Shown here one piece after another: positions 10,362 through 21,105 of a DNA stretch of 64,000 bases (position 1 is its first letter; the number at the start of each line of letters is the position of its first letter). Below the pieces are notes generated by a model. The model saw only the letters and a list, made by a program, of their open reading frames with translations. It had not been told where the DNA came from and searched no databases. This DNA is from Symsagittifera roscoffensis. Taxonomy: Eukaryota > Xenacoelomorpha > Acoela > Convolutidae. The position numbers and the translations under genes are program-made. The stretch spans positions 27,843,301 through 27,907,300 of the forward strand of contig NC_087066.1 in assembly GCF_963678635.1 (NCBI RefSeq), written 5' to 3'.

Positions 10362-11921
10362 CAGGTAAATATGAATTATACATATTATTAACTAATTAAA
10401 ATTAAAATTAGAAACTAACCATTCTTTATTCATGTCTTCTTTAGAATTTTAGCCTTCATCCAACGATCATCTGAAAAATTCACAAAAGAAAATAAAAATT
10501 GAAAACTTCTTCAAACTGTTTAGAACTCTATTAATTTTTTGCACCAAACAAATCACTAAAAATAATACCAATGCAGTAATTTAATTTATAAATTTTTTCC
10601 CAAATGCAGTAAATCTAATAATGATGAAAATTTGTAACTTAATTTTCCCCAACAACTAGCAGTAAATTTGCATTTCTATGTAATAAATTGATAAAACGAA
10701 AATGCAGTACTAACCTTTTGATATTTCCATTCATTCGCACAAAAATTATATCCACACTCGCACAGCTCGCCCACGAAGAATTGTTCAAAATAATGAATTT
10801 CAGTTTCAAGCTTTCACACTCAACAACTCTAACACACGATAACAAGTTTCAAACTTTCCTTTAACCCGGTTGGAAAGGAATAATATACTAAACAACACTA
10901 ACCAACGCAGCTTACTAAACACCACAAATCATAGAATAACAGCATGACTAAGAAAAGGAAACCAACGGTACCCAAACCGGATTAACCCAGTTTAAAACTG
11001 GATAATTTATTCTTTTGAAGACTATTATAAAGTCTAAGAAAGAAATAATAAAACACAAAAAAGTCGAAAGACAAACCCATACCAAAAACAATTTGATTTT
11101 TGAAAAAAGGACACAATCAACAAAACATAAGAAAAACCACAACAAACCCAACATAACAGGACCTCTCACAAAAACCGCATGCAATCATACTCCCACTCCT
11201 GGCCTAACCCACCAGAAGAGGACGTCCTGAGCATGCTCTATAGCCGGCCTAACCCACCGTGCTACATCCACGCTTTGTGACCACACTCTTATTTTTAATA
11301 AGAGCTACTCAAGGGTGAGTAACTCTTCAAAATAACTGAACTAAAACAAAAAGCTTTTGTGAAAACAACTAACCAAAATCATAACTAAAACATTAAACTA
11401 ATAAAAATTTTATAAAATGTAAATTATATCTTGCAGTATATAGATCAGCATACAACAACAAAGACGAACATCCAAAGACAAAATGACCCCACTACACTCG
11501 AAAAAGAATGGCCAACCACAACCAATATGCCGTCCACAATCACAACTCAAAGGATTTAGAGTGCGACTTGACTTCGCAGAAAAGGACTTCATTGAACTAG
11601 AACAATGACCACCTCGATGTTCAAGTATACGTACAGATCCGAGTAACCAGGCATCCCCTCCACACACAATCTCCACGCCATTCCCAGACAAGGTCAAACA
11701 CAAAAGAAGTTCTCTACATGAAACGGAAAAACCTGTCATAGCCAACCATTCTGAAATCAGATTTGAGTTTGTTGCGAAAACCCAGTCGTTGTCTTGAGAA
11801 GACACAACGATTGAATCTGGGACTTCTCTAATAAGAAAACCCAGAAGAAATAAGATGTTCGCCAAATACCAACGTCCATCATCCATCCTTTGAATTGCAG
11901 AAAGACTATTCTAAAAAACTC
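10362..11921 (+). other. Long 3' non-coding region of the retrotransposon
   Basis: No convincing gene. The word ATGCAGTA recurs between 10,570 and 10,710. GGCCTAACCCACC occurs at 11,201-11,213 and 11,246-11,258. Two adjacent hairpins follow: CTCTTATT/AATAAGAG with a 3-base loop (11,286-11,304) and TACTC/GAGTA (11,306-11,321). A 158-codon frame on the - strand (11,410-11,886) has no recognisable content and is probably chance. No clean purine tract touches the LTR. Confidence 0.5.
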
Positions 11922-12369
11922 TGTAAAACCCGGATGGGTGGAACCTGATCTAAACTACATTTTATGATTGGATAAATTAGATATTTTACCACTGTAAAGT
12001 ATTTAATATTAACCAATCATGATCCATCTAACTAACAACCCACTTATTTGTAAGTGCTGAAATTACTTGTAATTTCAGCACCAGAGAGATTTGAATTTAA
12101 CTTAGAAATTAGTTGACTCTCCAAGAAGACTTCAGCAGCCGCAATAAACCAGTATACCCTAGATCTATTGAGCCTAGCAGAGACTAGTTAAACAACCTGA
12201 GACTAGATAGTATAAGAGTAAGATTAGGATCGGTATTAGACTAAGAAGTTGCACGAATCTATCCGGCCGAAAATAAGATAGCGTGACGAGCAGACGGTGT
12301 ACCCTATCCGAAATTACTCTATGAGTTATACACTTCGGTCCTAACTCAGGACTCAAATCTCTTGTTACA
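11922..12369 (+). repeat. 3' LTR of retrotransposon 1
   Basis: The 448-bp segment begins TGTAAAACCC and ends TTGTTACA, so its ends form a short inverted repeat (TGTAAaA / TGTAAcA) of the usual TG...CA type. It lies downstream of the element's coding region. Inside are a perfect palindrome (12,054-12,081), a possible polyadenylation word AATAAA (about 12,145) and a TATA-like word TATAAGAG (about 12,210). The partner LTR lies outside the window, so the borders rest on the terminal motifs alone. Confidence 0.55.
12054..12081. repeat. Perfect hairpin in the LTR
   Basis: Arms GTGCTGAAATTAC and GTAATTTCAGCAC are exact reverse complements of 13 bases around a 2-base TT loop. It lies in the first third of the 3' LTR and could act in RNA folding, polyadenylation or protein binding. 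Confidence 0.7.
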
Positions 12370-13540
12370 GATATGAAAAGGCATATTTATTTCTTTAAAA
12401 TTATTGTTATATCGCAAACGTTTTTCATATGATACCTGTTCACTTGCCAAACTTCACGTAGTCTGGGTATGTTGTTGTCAAATACATCTCTGTTTAACTC
12501 GAATGGCTCAATCTGGCGAAGCTTCTGCTTGCTCCCCACCATTGCTAATATTTCTGCGGACAGTTGTCACACGGGATTAAAAAACCGAAGAAATGTTCAG
12601 AAGTTGTTGAATTTTGTTGCGTCACGCTACTGAATTCCCAGTATAAAAGAGTTCAGTTAGTGATTTTTGCAGCTTTTCCAAACTTTCATTTGGTGTAGTA
12701 ACATTTTAATCTCGAGTTTTTCTACTGTTTGAGGTTTTAAAGGGTCAAGTTTGAGCGAATCAGATTTTTTCAATCAACTCAATTTAAAACACCGATGTCG
12801 AAAGACTTCATTGAGTGAATCAAAAAACAAAAAGTAGTGCACTAATAAGTCTGAAACAAGCATCAAGTGGCTGGTTATTATCTAATGCACAGAATAAAAT
12901 TACACCGGGCGACCGGTGAATCACCCTCAGAGCGCCGCCTAGAGATCTATGCGCTAGTTTTAGACCAATTTACTAATTTTGATCTGTTCAATAGATGTTA
13001 TAAAACATGTAGTCTAATTTTTGGGAGTAGAGTTTTAATACACAGGAAGGACCTGATGGCTTAGGTAAGCCCGAGTCAAAATACTAGAGCATACTTTTGC
13101 AAGCATCACTCAAATAAAGTCTAATTGGGATTTGAACAGACAAAAAAATTGTTTGCAAGGAAGATTGCACTGTTCGAAAATTGTTTGACGATTGCATGAC
13201 TTTTTGGAATTTTCGTCGAAACTGTCGCGCATTACTTTTTGAAAACTTGTTCACAAAAACGATTTCTCTTTCAAAAATGTTTTATCCAAATTCCCAGTTG
13301 TTATTTAGGGTAGCCACTGCTTATGATTTTTTTGAACTCTGAGAAAACGCTGACTCCTGTTAGTCCGATTCCAATAGCGACAATAGTTGCAATCAAAATT
13401 GCTTGGTTTTCGGCGATATGATCAGTAAACATTTTTATGCGCTTCATACTCAAAATAAAGTCTTTTAAATTTGAAGGAGACAAATTTTTCTGTGAAAAAA
13501 GCTAGTAGTACAGTTTCAGTGGTGTGGGGAATGTATGACT
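12370..13540. other. Intergenic, nothing recognised
   Basis: AT-rich single-copy-looking sequence. A TATA-like word TATAAAAG lies near 12,652, and a 65-codon frame at 12,867-13,064 matches nothing I know. No gene is supported. Confidence 0.5.
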
Positions 13541-14075
13541 TCCCGGGTCGAGATCGCGCTCAAAAACCGCTCAATATTTAAACGATTTTTATCGGTTTTC
13601 CAGCAAGATTTGAGCGGATTGGAAAAATCGCTCAAACCGATCAAAACGTATCAAAAACCGCTCATAAGCCGCTCAGTTTTTGCGGCGGTTTTTAACGAGT
13701 TTTCACGCAAAATTTTAGAGGTTTATGAGCGGTTTAATAAAAAACTATCAAAACCGATCAAAAGCATCAAAAGGCCCGGAAAAGGCAATGTGATTCTAAG
13801 GAGCAGTTGATGTACTTCCTTCAACTTGAAAAATTATGCTTGACCTTACTCGACTCAAGCAAGATAAGTTTCTGCAGTCTCGACCACAAAAAATGTTGTG
13901 CCCGACCGTGCTCGACTCAAGCAAGATATTTTTCGAATGTCTAGACCACAAACAATGAGCTCGACTTTTTTTTTAAGATAAAACGCTCAAAAATCGCTCG
14001 AACCGCTTATTAAGAAGCAAGGTTTTGAACGCAATTGTCTAAAACAACCGCTCAAACCGCTTAAGTCTTGCTTTA
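13541..14075. repeat. Patch of scattered AACCGCTCA / TGAGCGGTT words
   Basis: The word AACCGCTCA and close variants (AACCGATCA, AATCGCTCA) occur about ten times on both strands, for example near 13,567, 13,630, 13,661, 13,727, 13,985 and 14,048. The spacing is irregular. Inside the patch a 61-bp direct repeat with the shared word CGACTCAAGC begins at 13,851 and 13,912. Confidence 0.55.
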
Positions 14076-14315
14076 AATTAAGTGAAAAATCTGACTCGGG
14101 TTGCACTTTTCTTAGACAATAGCATGGAAATTTAGAGATAATAATTTTTGTGTACGTTGTCACTCTGAAAAATTTTTGTGTATGTTGTCACCCTATAATG
14201 ATCAAATTTACTTTTTGTCGACATAGACTGAAGGAAGATGCAGATTGTAAAGAATGAACTCTGAAAACCATACTTGAGGTACAATTGTACCTAATAGCAC
14301 TCTCTTCTCTCTCTC

Positions 14316-14388
<73 letters not shown>

Positions 14389-14976
14389 CTGTAAACATAA
14401 TTTGGAGTGTTTACCTCATGGTTTTTTTCTCATTATCTGTTTGCCCCAAATTTTGGTGTAAGATTTTCTTGATTGTCTCTTATGTCTCTAAATTTTGATT
14501 ACTCCAATATCTGCTCTAGCAGATGCTTTCTTCTATTATTTTAGTGGTTTTTATTGTAGCTAAGATTGAACTTATGGATGACTTTTTTTCTTCGGGTCCT
14601 TTCCTGTTTTCTTTTTTTTTCGACTAAAACCAGGCACCAATCATAATCGGAATGAATTGAGTAAAAATATTTGTCGAAACTTATCAAAAATGTTCGTAGT
14701 TGTCAAGAAAAACCGTTTAAAAACTTTGAATTTGAGTCTAGTTTGGAGAAAATGAAGTGCGCGAACAGGCCTAAAAAATAATAGTTCAAATTAAGGCAGT
14801 AAAAATTAATTTCTCTCAAGTTAAGTTAGTTTTCTTAGTTTGTTTTCTAGAACCTTCTTGGAAATAAAATGCAAAAAACAAATTATCTGTTAAAAATTGA
14901 ATTGTATTGGAAGCTTTTAAAAGTTTTGTTAGATTAATTTACAAAATTTGGTGTCGAATATACTTATCACTATTAC
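14076..14976. other. Intergenic with CT microsatellite
   Basis: A CT/CTCTCC microsatellite occupies about 14,299-14,386. Two copies of AATTTTTGTGTAnGTTGTCAC lie near 14,144 and 14,171. The rest is AT-rich with no gene seen. Confidence 0.6.
14299..14386. repeat. (CT)n microsatellite
   Basis: About 88 bp of CT dinucleotides with a few CC interruptions. Confidence 0.95.
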
Positions 14977-14977
14977 T

Positions 14978-15413
14978 GGGGCGGGTCTAAGATTTTCTGG
15001 AGGGGGAGGGGGCGGATTTTCAAAAAAGAATTTAAAAACCCTAAAAATTTTTTTCTACCTTTTTTTTCAAGTCGGCCGAATTGTTTTTCTGAGCTTTCTT
15101 AATTCACTATAAGGACCCCATGTTGATTAAAATTAATCTGCGCCGCAGAATTTTTTTTGAAAAACAGGCCAAAAAAGCGTTGTTAGGCACTTTTTGGAGA
15201 AGTTTGACCAAAAAATCAAAAAGTCGCGTTTTTTCGGAGCGCGCTCCTCCCTGAAAATTAGTATGATTTGATGCCAAAAAGCGCCTTAAGGAAAATTGTA
15301 GGGTCAGTCGGCCAAAAATAGATATCTCCAAATAGTACAAAGGGGGACCCTTTGGGTCGGCAGGGGGTCGAATCCCTGAGGAAAGCAAAATGCCCCCCCT
15401 AAATCCGCTGGTG
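14978..15413. mobile_element. Non-autonomous hAT-like MITE
   Basis: A 436-bp insert is flanked by the direct repeat ACTATTACT (14,969-14,977 and 15,414-15,422), giving an 8-9 bp target duplication. The ends are imperfect inverted repeats (GGGGCGGGTCTAAG against CCAGCGGATTTAGG). The G-rich GCGGATCTAGG-type terminus and 8-bp duplication are typical of hAT superfamily elements. It encodes no transposase; the frames inside are not protein-like. Confidence 0.55.
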
Positions 15414-15422
15414 ACTATTACT

Positions 15423-16709
15423 ATCAGATACGTCTATATTGAAGATTTTGCTGATACAGTCAGCAATCTTAATGATAATCAATTAAACTTTTTTTCCATG
15501 ATTTTCACGATTTATACATCACAAATAAAAAAGAAATGATAGATCTTTTTTTTTCTAAAAGTGGGGGTTTGTAGGGTATGGACAACTGATAGTAGTTTAC
15601 AGTAGAATTTCCTTAGTACTTCTTGGAAATTGCACTGCTTAAATGAGGCATCACCTGACTAGGCCTATTGATGTCCTTGCATATCAGAATTACCTAAATT
15701 GACAAATGTCTCTGAAAATTGACAAATGAAAAATCTCTGAAATGAAAACAATTTATTATTATGATTATTATTGGATATGTCTAATTTGAAAGCTTTGTTT
15801 CAGATCATTTAATTACAACACAAAATAAAATTGAAACCAATTTGTAAAAGAATTTTTTACAAAAGTATTTTTTTTTAAATGAGGACTTGTACAGCAACCG
15901 GCTATTCTTGCCTATATTCTTTTCTCAAATGTATTCCTATGTCCTATTGAAATAGCAGCAGTTTTGCAGTGTCATATACAGCAAATGGAGTAGCCTACAA
16001 AAATTAGGACGTTCCTATTCAGTAGCTTCGACCAGTCCGTTACGTATTCGCTCGTTGATTCAATAGTTTTCTGAGATTGTGCCCAATATTGGTAGCGGGG
16101 AACGCTTATCGTTTTTTAGAAGTGATTACCCTAAAGGGGTATATAAAGGGACCCGTTGCAAAAATTTTACTTTGATATGTTCTCAATCAAGTAGTGGCAA
16201 CGGAGATTGCATCTTGACTTTTTATTAACTTTGTTTTCATGATTGAGTGATTCAAACTTTTTTCTAAAGTTATACTAGAGAAAATTCAAGCCTCTGGCAA
16301 TTGTTCTTGACCTTTGTTCCAAGACTTGCATTTGTAAACTAACGTAATATCTCGCCGCGTGTTGTCAAATTTTTGGTTAACTTTGTTTGCTGCGTCTTGT
16401 GTTTTATCGAAAAAGCTCTGTTTTTAATGACGTGGTGTTGCACTTTTTTGGTTCTTCTCAAACATTAATTACGTTTAAACACCTCACAATTATCATGCGG
16501 AACACCATTACTCAATGATTTTGTGTACTTTGATTGTAGTTACATTTTATATTTTGTTATCGCGTAGGGTTGTTTTGGATTGGGTCAGTTTCCCAAATTT
16601 AAATCATCGTTTTGCACGGACATTTTAAACTATACCATCTGCTTTATTTTGTTTTCGGCGGCTTAAGCACAGAAGAATATTTACCTATGATCATTGTTAG
16701 TAAAATCAA
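15423..16709. other. Intergenic, nothing certain
   Basis: AT-rich, no gene seen. A TATA-like word TATATAAAGG lies near 16,139-16,149, about 570 bp upstream of the gypsy remnant. It could be the promoter of a decayed LTR, but no matching 3' LTR could be tied to it. Confidence 0.35.
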
Positions 16710-16774
16710 ATGGCTTTGAAATTTGCTAATGTGGCCAATTTGATATATATTGCGTTGATGAAGCCATGTATAGA

Positions 16775-17492
16775 GTGCATCACATTTAGGATTGGACGCA
16801 TCCGTCGAGCAGGACCATGGGGTGTTTGGAAGACTGTAGCGTTTGCGAGTAGATTCCATAATATAGCTGAACTTAAATACAGCACGAACAAACTTGAATT
16901 GTTAGGCTTAGTTTGGGCGTTAGACCATTTTAAAAACTACTTGTTGGGTAAACAGTTCTCTATTTTAACCGATCATAAAGTCTTAATAGGGGCTCTAAAA
17001 GATGATAAATACACAAAGACGGCTCAATCTCGCCTCACCCGTTGGGTGGATAAATTGTTACCATTTGATTTTACTGTTGAGAATCTCTCGGGTAAGGAAA
17101 AGGGATTCGTGGTCTATCTTTCTAGACACCCATGGGGTAAACCCGTACCAGTCTCGTACGATAACAAAAAAATTGTTTTTGCTTCCGTCAACCAAATAAG
17201 CATTCTTTTAGGCTTCGAATATCTGATGCCTAGATATTCTCGTCCGCAATTAAGGAACAATTTTTTGCAACAAATGTTCTCTCATGAAGTCATATACTGC
17301 AACTTGATTGGCCAATGGGCTAGTAACATGACAAGTCAAGAAATAGAACGTGAGAAACGAGTTGCGAACGCTGCAGAAACTTTGCAAACTATATTTACAC
17401 AGTCCAAAATTTCAGTGTGTCAAATTTTACATTCGCCAACAGAAGACTGCATTCCATCTTGTAAAACTATCGATTTTTCTATTAACTACTAA
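16775..17492 (+). pseudogene. RNase H fragment of gypsy remnant
   Basis: The recognisable part starts with a frame change near 16,800. It then reads VAFASRFHN, YSTNKLELLGLVWALDHFKNYLLG and ILTDHKVLIGAL, followed by SRLTRWVDKLLPFDF and YLSRHPWG. These are the RNase H core and the hinge to integrase of Ty3/gypsy Pol. The first catalytic aspartate region (CDAS) is degraded by the frame change. No function is expected. Confidence 0.8.
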
Positions 17493-17767
17493 AATTTTAA
17501 AGATATGTCTGATTAACTAGAAGTAACCAAACAACCTAAAATTTCATCTGTAAAGAATGCCATAACCTTAAAATTCAGTCCTAGTAAACCGTCAGGTACA
17601 TATTCTGAGCAAACTCCCAGTAAAAAAAAAAGTTCTAAATCGGCTAAACTCAAATTATTCTCGTTCTCATGGCCTGAAATCTTTGATTCCAAGTTTATGG
17701 GGTTATTAACAAAGCAAGACCTGGTATAAAAAAATTTATAAACACAATCGAAGAAGACAGAAAACAT

Positions 17768-17929
17768 TCTATTACAATCCTTACATCAACAACTTGCACG
17801 TTAACGGAGGATACCTTTACTTCGACGACAGACTGGTTCGACGACAGAAATTACTATTACAATCCTTACATCAACAACTTGCACGTTAACGGAGGATGCC
17901 TTTACTTCGACGACAGACTGGTTATACCA
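17768..17929 (+). repeat. Local tandem duplication inside integrase region
   Basis: A block of about 80 bp (TACAATCCTTACATCAACAA through the word GACGACAGACTGGTT) occurs twice back to back, near 17,772 and 17,855. The copies differ at only a few positions (GGAGGATACC against GGAGGATGCC), so the duplication is younger than the element's decay. Confidence 0.8.
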
Positions 17930-18700
17930 GCATGCTTGATGACGACGATGCTACACAGATTACATGAAGCTCAATCAGGCCTGTTTGCAATGACAAGTCT
18001 GGCGACCCTCTACATCTGGTGGCCAAAAAATTACAGAGAAATTCAAGTACATGGAGAGAATTGTATCAAGTGTTTTAAAACAGGTAAAAAATTTGAAGCC
18101 ACTGACAAAACATGTTAACCTTGGAAAAATCCCATCGGTCGTTGAACCAAATCAAGGAACGGAATTAGACTTTGCGGCCCGCTACCATTAACTTGGGGAT
18201 CAACAAAATACATCCTCGTATGCGTTGATTGATTTTCATACAAAATTCCCATCCGCAATAATAATAATTTCAAGCACATCCGCCAAATTATTTAAAAAAA
18301 CTTTTGTAGAAAACACATAATTTTGCACGAAATACTCAGAACTATTAGAACTGACCAAGGGTCGGGATTTATTTCTATGGAAACTCGAGAAGTTTTTGTC
18401 AACAACAAAACATCAACGTCATATTCAGTCCAGTGGGTGACCATAGAGCTACAAGCCTGGTCGAGCGACTAATTAGAGCAATTAAAGAACGACTCATGGT
18501 TATGGCGAGAAAATTCAAAACTTTCCTTAGAAGTTGCATTACTAAAGATCATAAATTGCTTAAGAACCATAACACAGCAATCATTAAACTGCTCCCTTTT
18601 GAAGCACACTTCGGTAGATTCCCAAACACGATTTGGCACAATTTAGTAAAACTTCCATCGTCAAGAACCCTGGACTGGAACAAAACATTGTTATGAATAG
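17851..18700 (+). pseudogene. Integrase fragment of gypsy remnant
   Basis: It reads LHVNGGCLYFDDRLVIP, then an HHCC-like zinc domain (HRLHEAQSG, YIWWPKNY, ENCIKCFKTG). The core survives in pieces in different frames, including a DQG motif (RTDQGSGF, about 18,345-18,375) and a VERLIRAIKERL stretch with the likely third acidic residue (about 18,460). Stops near 18,116, 18,190 and 18,230 and frame changes break it. Confidence 0.75.
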
Positions 18701-18896
18701 ATAAAGGACAAAATTTAATGTGCCGGGACAGACGACATGATTAGGATGCCCCTGATGACATTGAAGACGGGCACCTAGACGAAGAATCATCCTCATCAGA
18801 CGACATATCTAATGCAACTAGATATGTACCCACAATCTCCGGTTCCCCTATCAAAGTTCTCTCTCGCGGCGCGCAGAGAAAAGAAAAGCCCTAGGT

Positions 18897-19678
18897 GTGG
18901 CAAATCCCGTCTTGAGTAACCCGTCGGGTAAGACCCTTACATATAGAAAAGTACAAGATAGAAAGAAGGACGAACTATACTATAAAGAACTTAAAGAAGA
19001 AATAGAAGGGGAATCGGATCATACAATTACGCTTAAAAACGGGAAAGTAATTCGTAAACCTAATTTAGCCATGAAAAGACCCTCTGCACCGAAGAAAATT
19101 AGCCCTCGCAAGAAAAACCAACTCATCAAAATTTATGCTACAAAAAGACCTAGGAAAGTTATGAAAACGTCGAGAAACGTTGGATTCAAGAGCTCCAAGT
19201 CAACACAAAAGAAGAAAAATCTACAGACGAAATTTGAAGAACTGGATATCGCTAGGCGAAATGCGGCAATGAAAAGCTCGAGGGAAACACTGCTACGAGA
19301 GGAAGAGGAGGAAAAAAACGCATAATGTACCCTATTGGCTTAGAAAGCAGTACAAAAGTAAGCCCGCTGGACCAACCCACACGTCCACAAACAACGCACA
19401 CATCCGACATATCATTGACGAACCCATCAATTGAAACGATATCTGATGACGATGCCAGCAACCTTTTCATACTTAAAGATCTGAAACCACTTGCTACAAG
19501 TAATTTAGAAAATCGACAAGATCAGTCAGCGCAAGAAACAACAAACATCAAACAGCAAATTCCCCGAGAAGACGAATCAAACATAGAGAAGGAGCAAAAT
19601 GTTTGTCATACGCCGATTGATCTAGATTCAGGGGACAATAACTCAGACCAACGCCGACCCCATCACTTATCCAGTTAA
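18897..19678 (+). pseudogene. Basic C-terminal Pol tail of gypsy remnant
   Basis: Two open stretches (18,897-19,325 and 19,325-19,678) encode a lysine-rich tail with HTITLKNGKVIRKPN and then an acidic, S/T-rich part. The same order and the TLxNGxVxRK motif occur in the tail of the related element at 39,467-40,651. It has no known domain. Confidence 0.6.
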
Positions 19679-20079
19679 ACAGCTAAGACGAATCTGATAA
19701 AAAACGATCAAAATCAACTACTTAAAGCAAAAACCTGAGTCAACCAACCTTACCCCACCCAGAGCTCGACCAAACCTAAATTAACGGGTATGGCTAAGCG
19801 GAAAGCCTCTTCTCCTATGAAACCGCCGCCTCCAAGATAATCGTCAGGTCTTCACAGTCGTCACAACACCAGACCGACTCGGACCAGACAACCTTCGTCT
19901 TTACTCGAAGAGAGATTATTTACTAGCCTTGTCGAAACCTCGGACAATAGACAAGGAGAACACACGTCGACCTACTTAACAATTCCGCCATCCACTACAT
20001 CTTTAAAAGCTAATACAAAAGCATCGGAAAGCCACCAGAAAGATGTCGTTGATCTAACTTCTTCCTCAACTTCTTCTCC

Positions 20080-21105
20080 ACGACAACCGACCGTAAGTAA
20101 CCTTATGGAATGTGGATTTGAAAGAATAGACAAAATAAAGCCATTTCTAACGCTCTCACCAATCCGTTCTCCTAAGAAAGTTCAATTTAAATCGGAAGTG
20201 CGAAAGACCGAATTTAACCCATCGGGCCTACCCTCCGAACCTGCAGATGCTATTGAGACGCCTATTGTGAATAACCCAAGTGGCTTAATACAACTTCCAT
20301 CATTGCAGCAATGGAGCTACTGGGTCGCCCTATGACTCTTTAAGAACTCAGGAAATGGAAAGAAACCAGAGCCTCAAATCGTGACGCCGCATAAACTTTG
20401 CTTAATCATAAACTTTCTTTCCGGTCATATACTCAAACTCTTTTCTTAAGTCATTTTTCTTTGTCTTTTCGTGTTACGGCCCTCAAGTACTTTTTTACTA
20501 CTAGCTCATTTGAAAAGGTAGAGCTTTACCTGGATTAACCTTTAATTCACTATTAGTACTACTCTAGTCATCGTTAAATTTATTTTCGGGTTCGGATATT
20601 AACCTGAACCACTTGTGTGCTAGATTCTCCTCCCATTGGGCGACATCCTCGGGTGTTTTGTTCCGTTATTTCACCGTTTTGCCTTAACATACTATTTGTG
20701 GGTAAAAGTATATGTAAACTTCAATTAATTTTTCGCGGGGAATGTCAAAAGGGATATTATTTGTTAGCGACCTTTGAACCTTTATGTTACTCACTCACTT
20801 ATGTTAATTAGCCAAACACCTGCCAAAAGCGTAATGACTTTTGTTATATCTGATGTTGGAGTCACTAAACGTTTTTACTGCAACTAATCTTGTTATCAAA
20901 ACCAATCTTTATTCAACCTTTTTAAACTTTCGTACTTACTTAGCCTAGTCTTATTAACCCCACGTATTTTAATCTAGTCTTAGATAAAAGTCTACTATTC
21001 GGTAGTAGAGATCCTCAACATATCAAGTCTTAAACAAGTCTTAGTTTAAGTTAACCTGGTCAAACCTAGTTACCTATGTTAATCCAATTTTTTAACATTA
21101 CCAAG
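20080..21105 (+). repeat. Unit A/B copy 1: end of gypsy coding region plus LTR-like sequence
   Basis: This runs from the words ACTTCTTCTCCACGACAACC to the start of the next unit. It includes the 76-codon frame 20,105-20,335, the tail end of the gypsy polyprotein, and then about 700 bp of non-coding sequence with the landmark CCATTGGGCGACATCCT. It recurs at 23,166 and, in part, at 24,563. It is likely the 3' end and LTR region of lineage 2, but LTR borders are not certain. Confidence 0.6.

Larger units (their letters stand above)
1..12369 (+). mobile_element. Large Ty3/gypsy-type LTR retrotransposon, 5' end outside window
   Basis: The order of parts is gag, zinc knuckle, aspartic protease, RT with YLDD, RNase H, integrase, accessory frames, long 3' non-coding region and a 3' LTR ending at 12,369. 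RNase H before integrase is the Ty3/gypsy order. At over 12.3 kb without its 5' LTR it is long for this group, mainly because of the accessory frames and about 1.5 kb of 3' non-coding sequence. The copy is well preserved but not intact: the frame breaks near 1,120, 5,650 and 6,475, and there is a stop at 6,252-6,254. The + strand is very A-rich and G-poor throughout (30 of the 60 bases at 1,801-1,860 are A). Only one LTR is visible, so target duplication and LTR divergence cannot be judged here. Confidence 0.85.
16710..20420 (+). mobile_element. Decayed 3' half of a gypsy-type retrotransposon (lineage 2)
   Basis: RNase H, integrase and a basic C-terminal tail follow in order on the + strand, with several stops and frame changes. 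Protein similarity to the element at 35,500-40,651 runs along the whole length (for example SRLTRWxDxLxPFDF and a TxTLxNGxVxRK-type motif), so both belong to one lineage. Gag, protease and most of RT are missing here. Confidence 0.8.

Noticed and set aside
11410-11886. 158-codon frame on the - strand
   Set aside because: No domain or family resemblance. It lies antisense in the 3' non-coding region of the retrotransposon, whose G-poor + strand favours open antisense frames.
15107-15388. 93-codon frame on the - strand
   Set aside because: It lies wholly within the hAT-like MITE and has no transposase resemblance.
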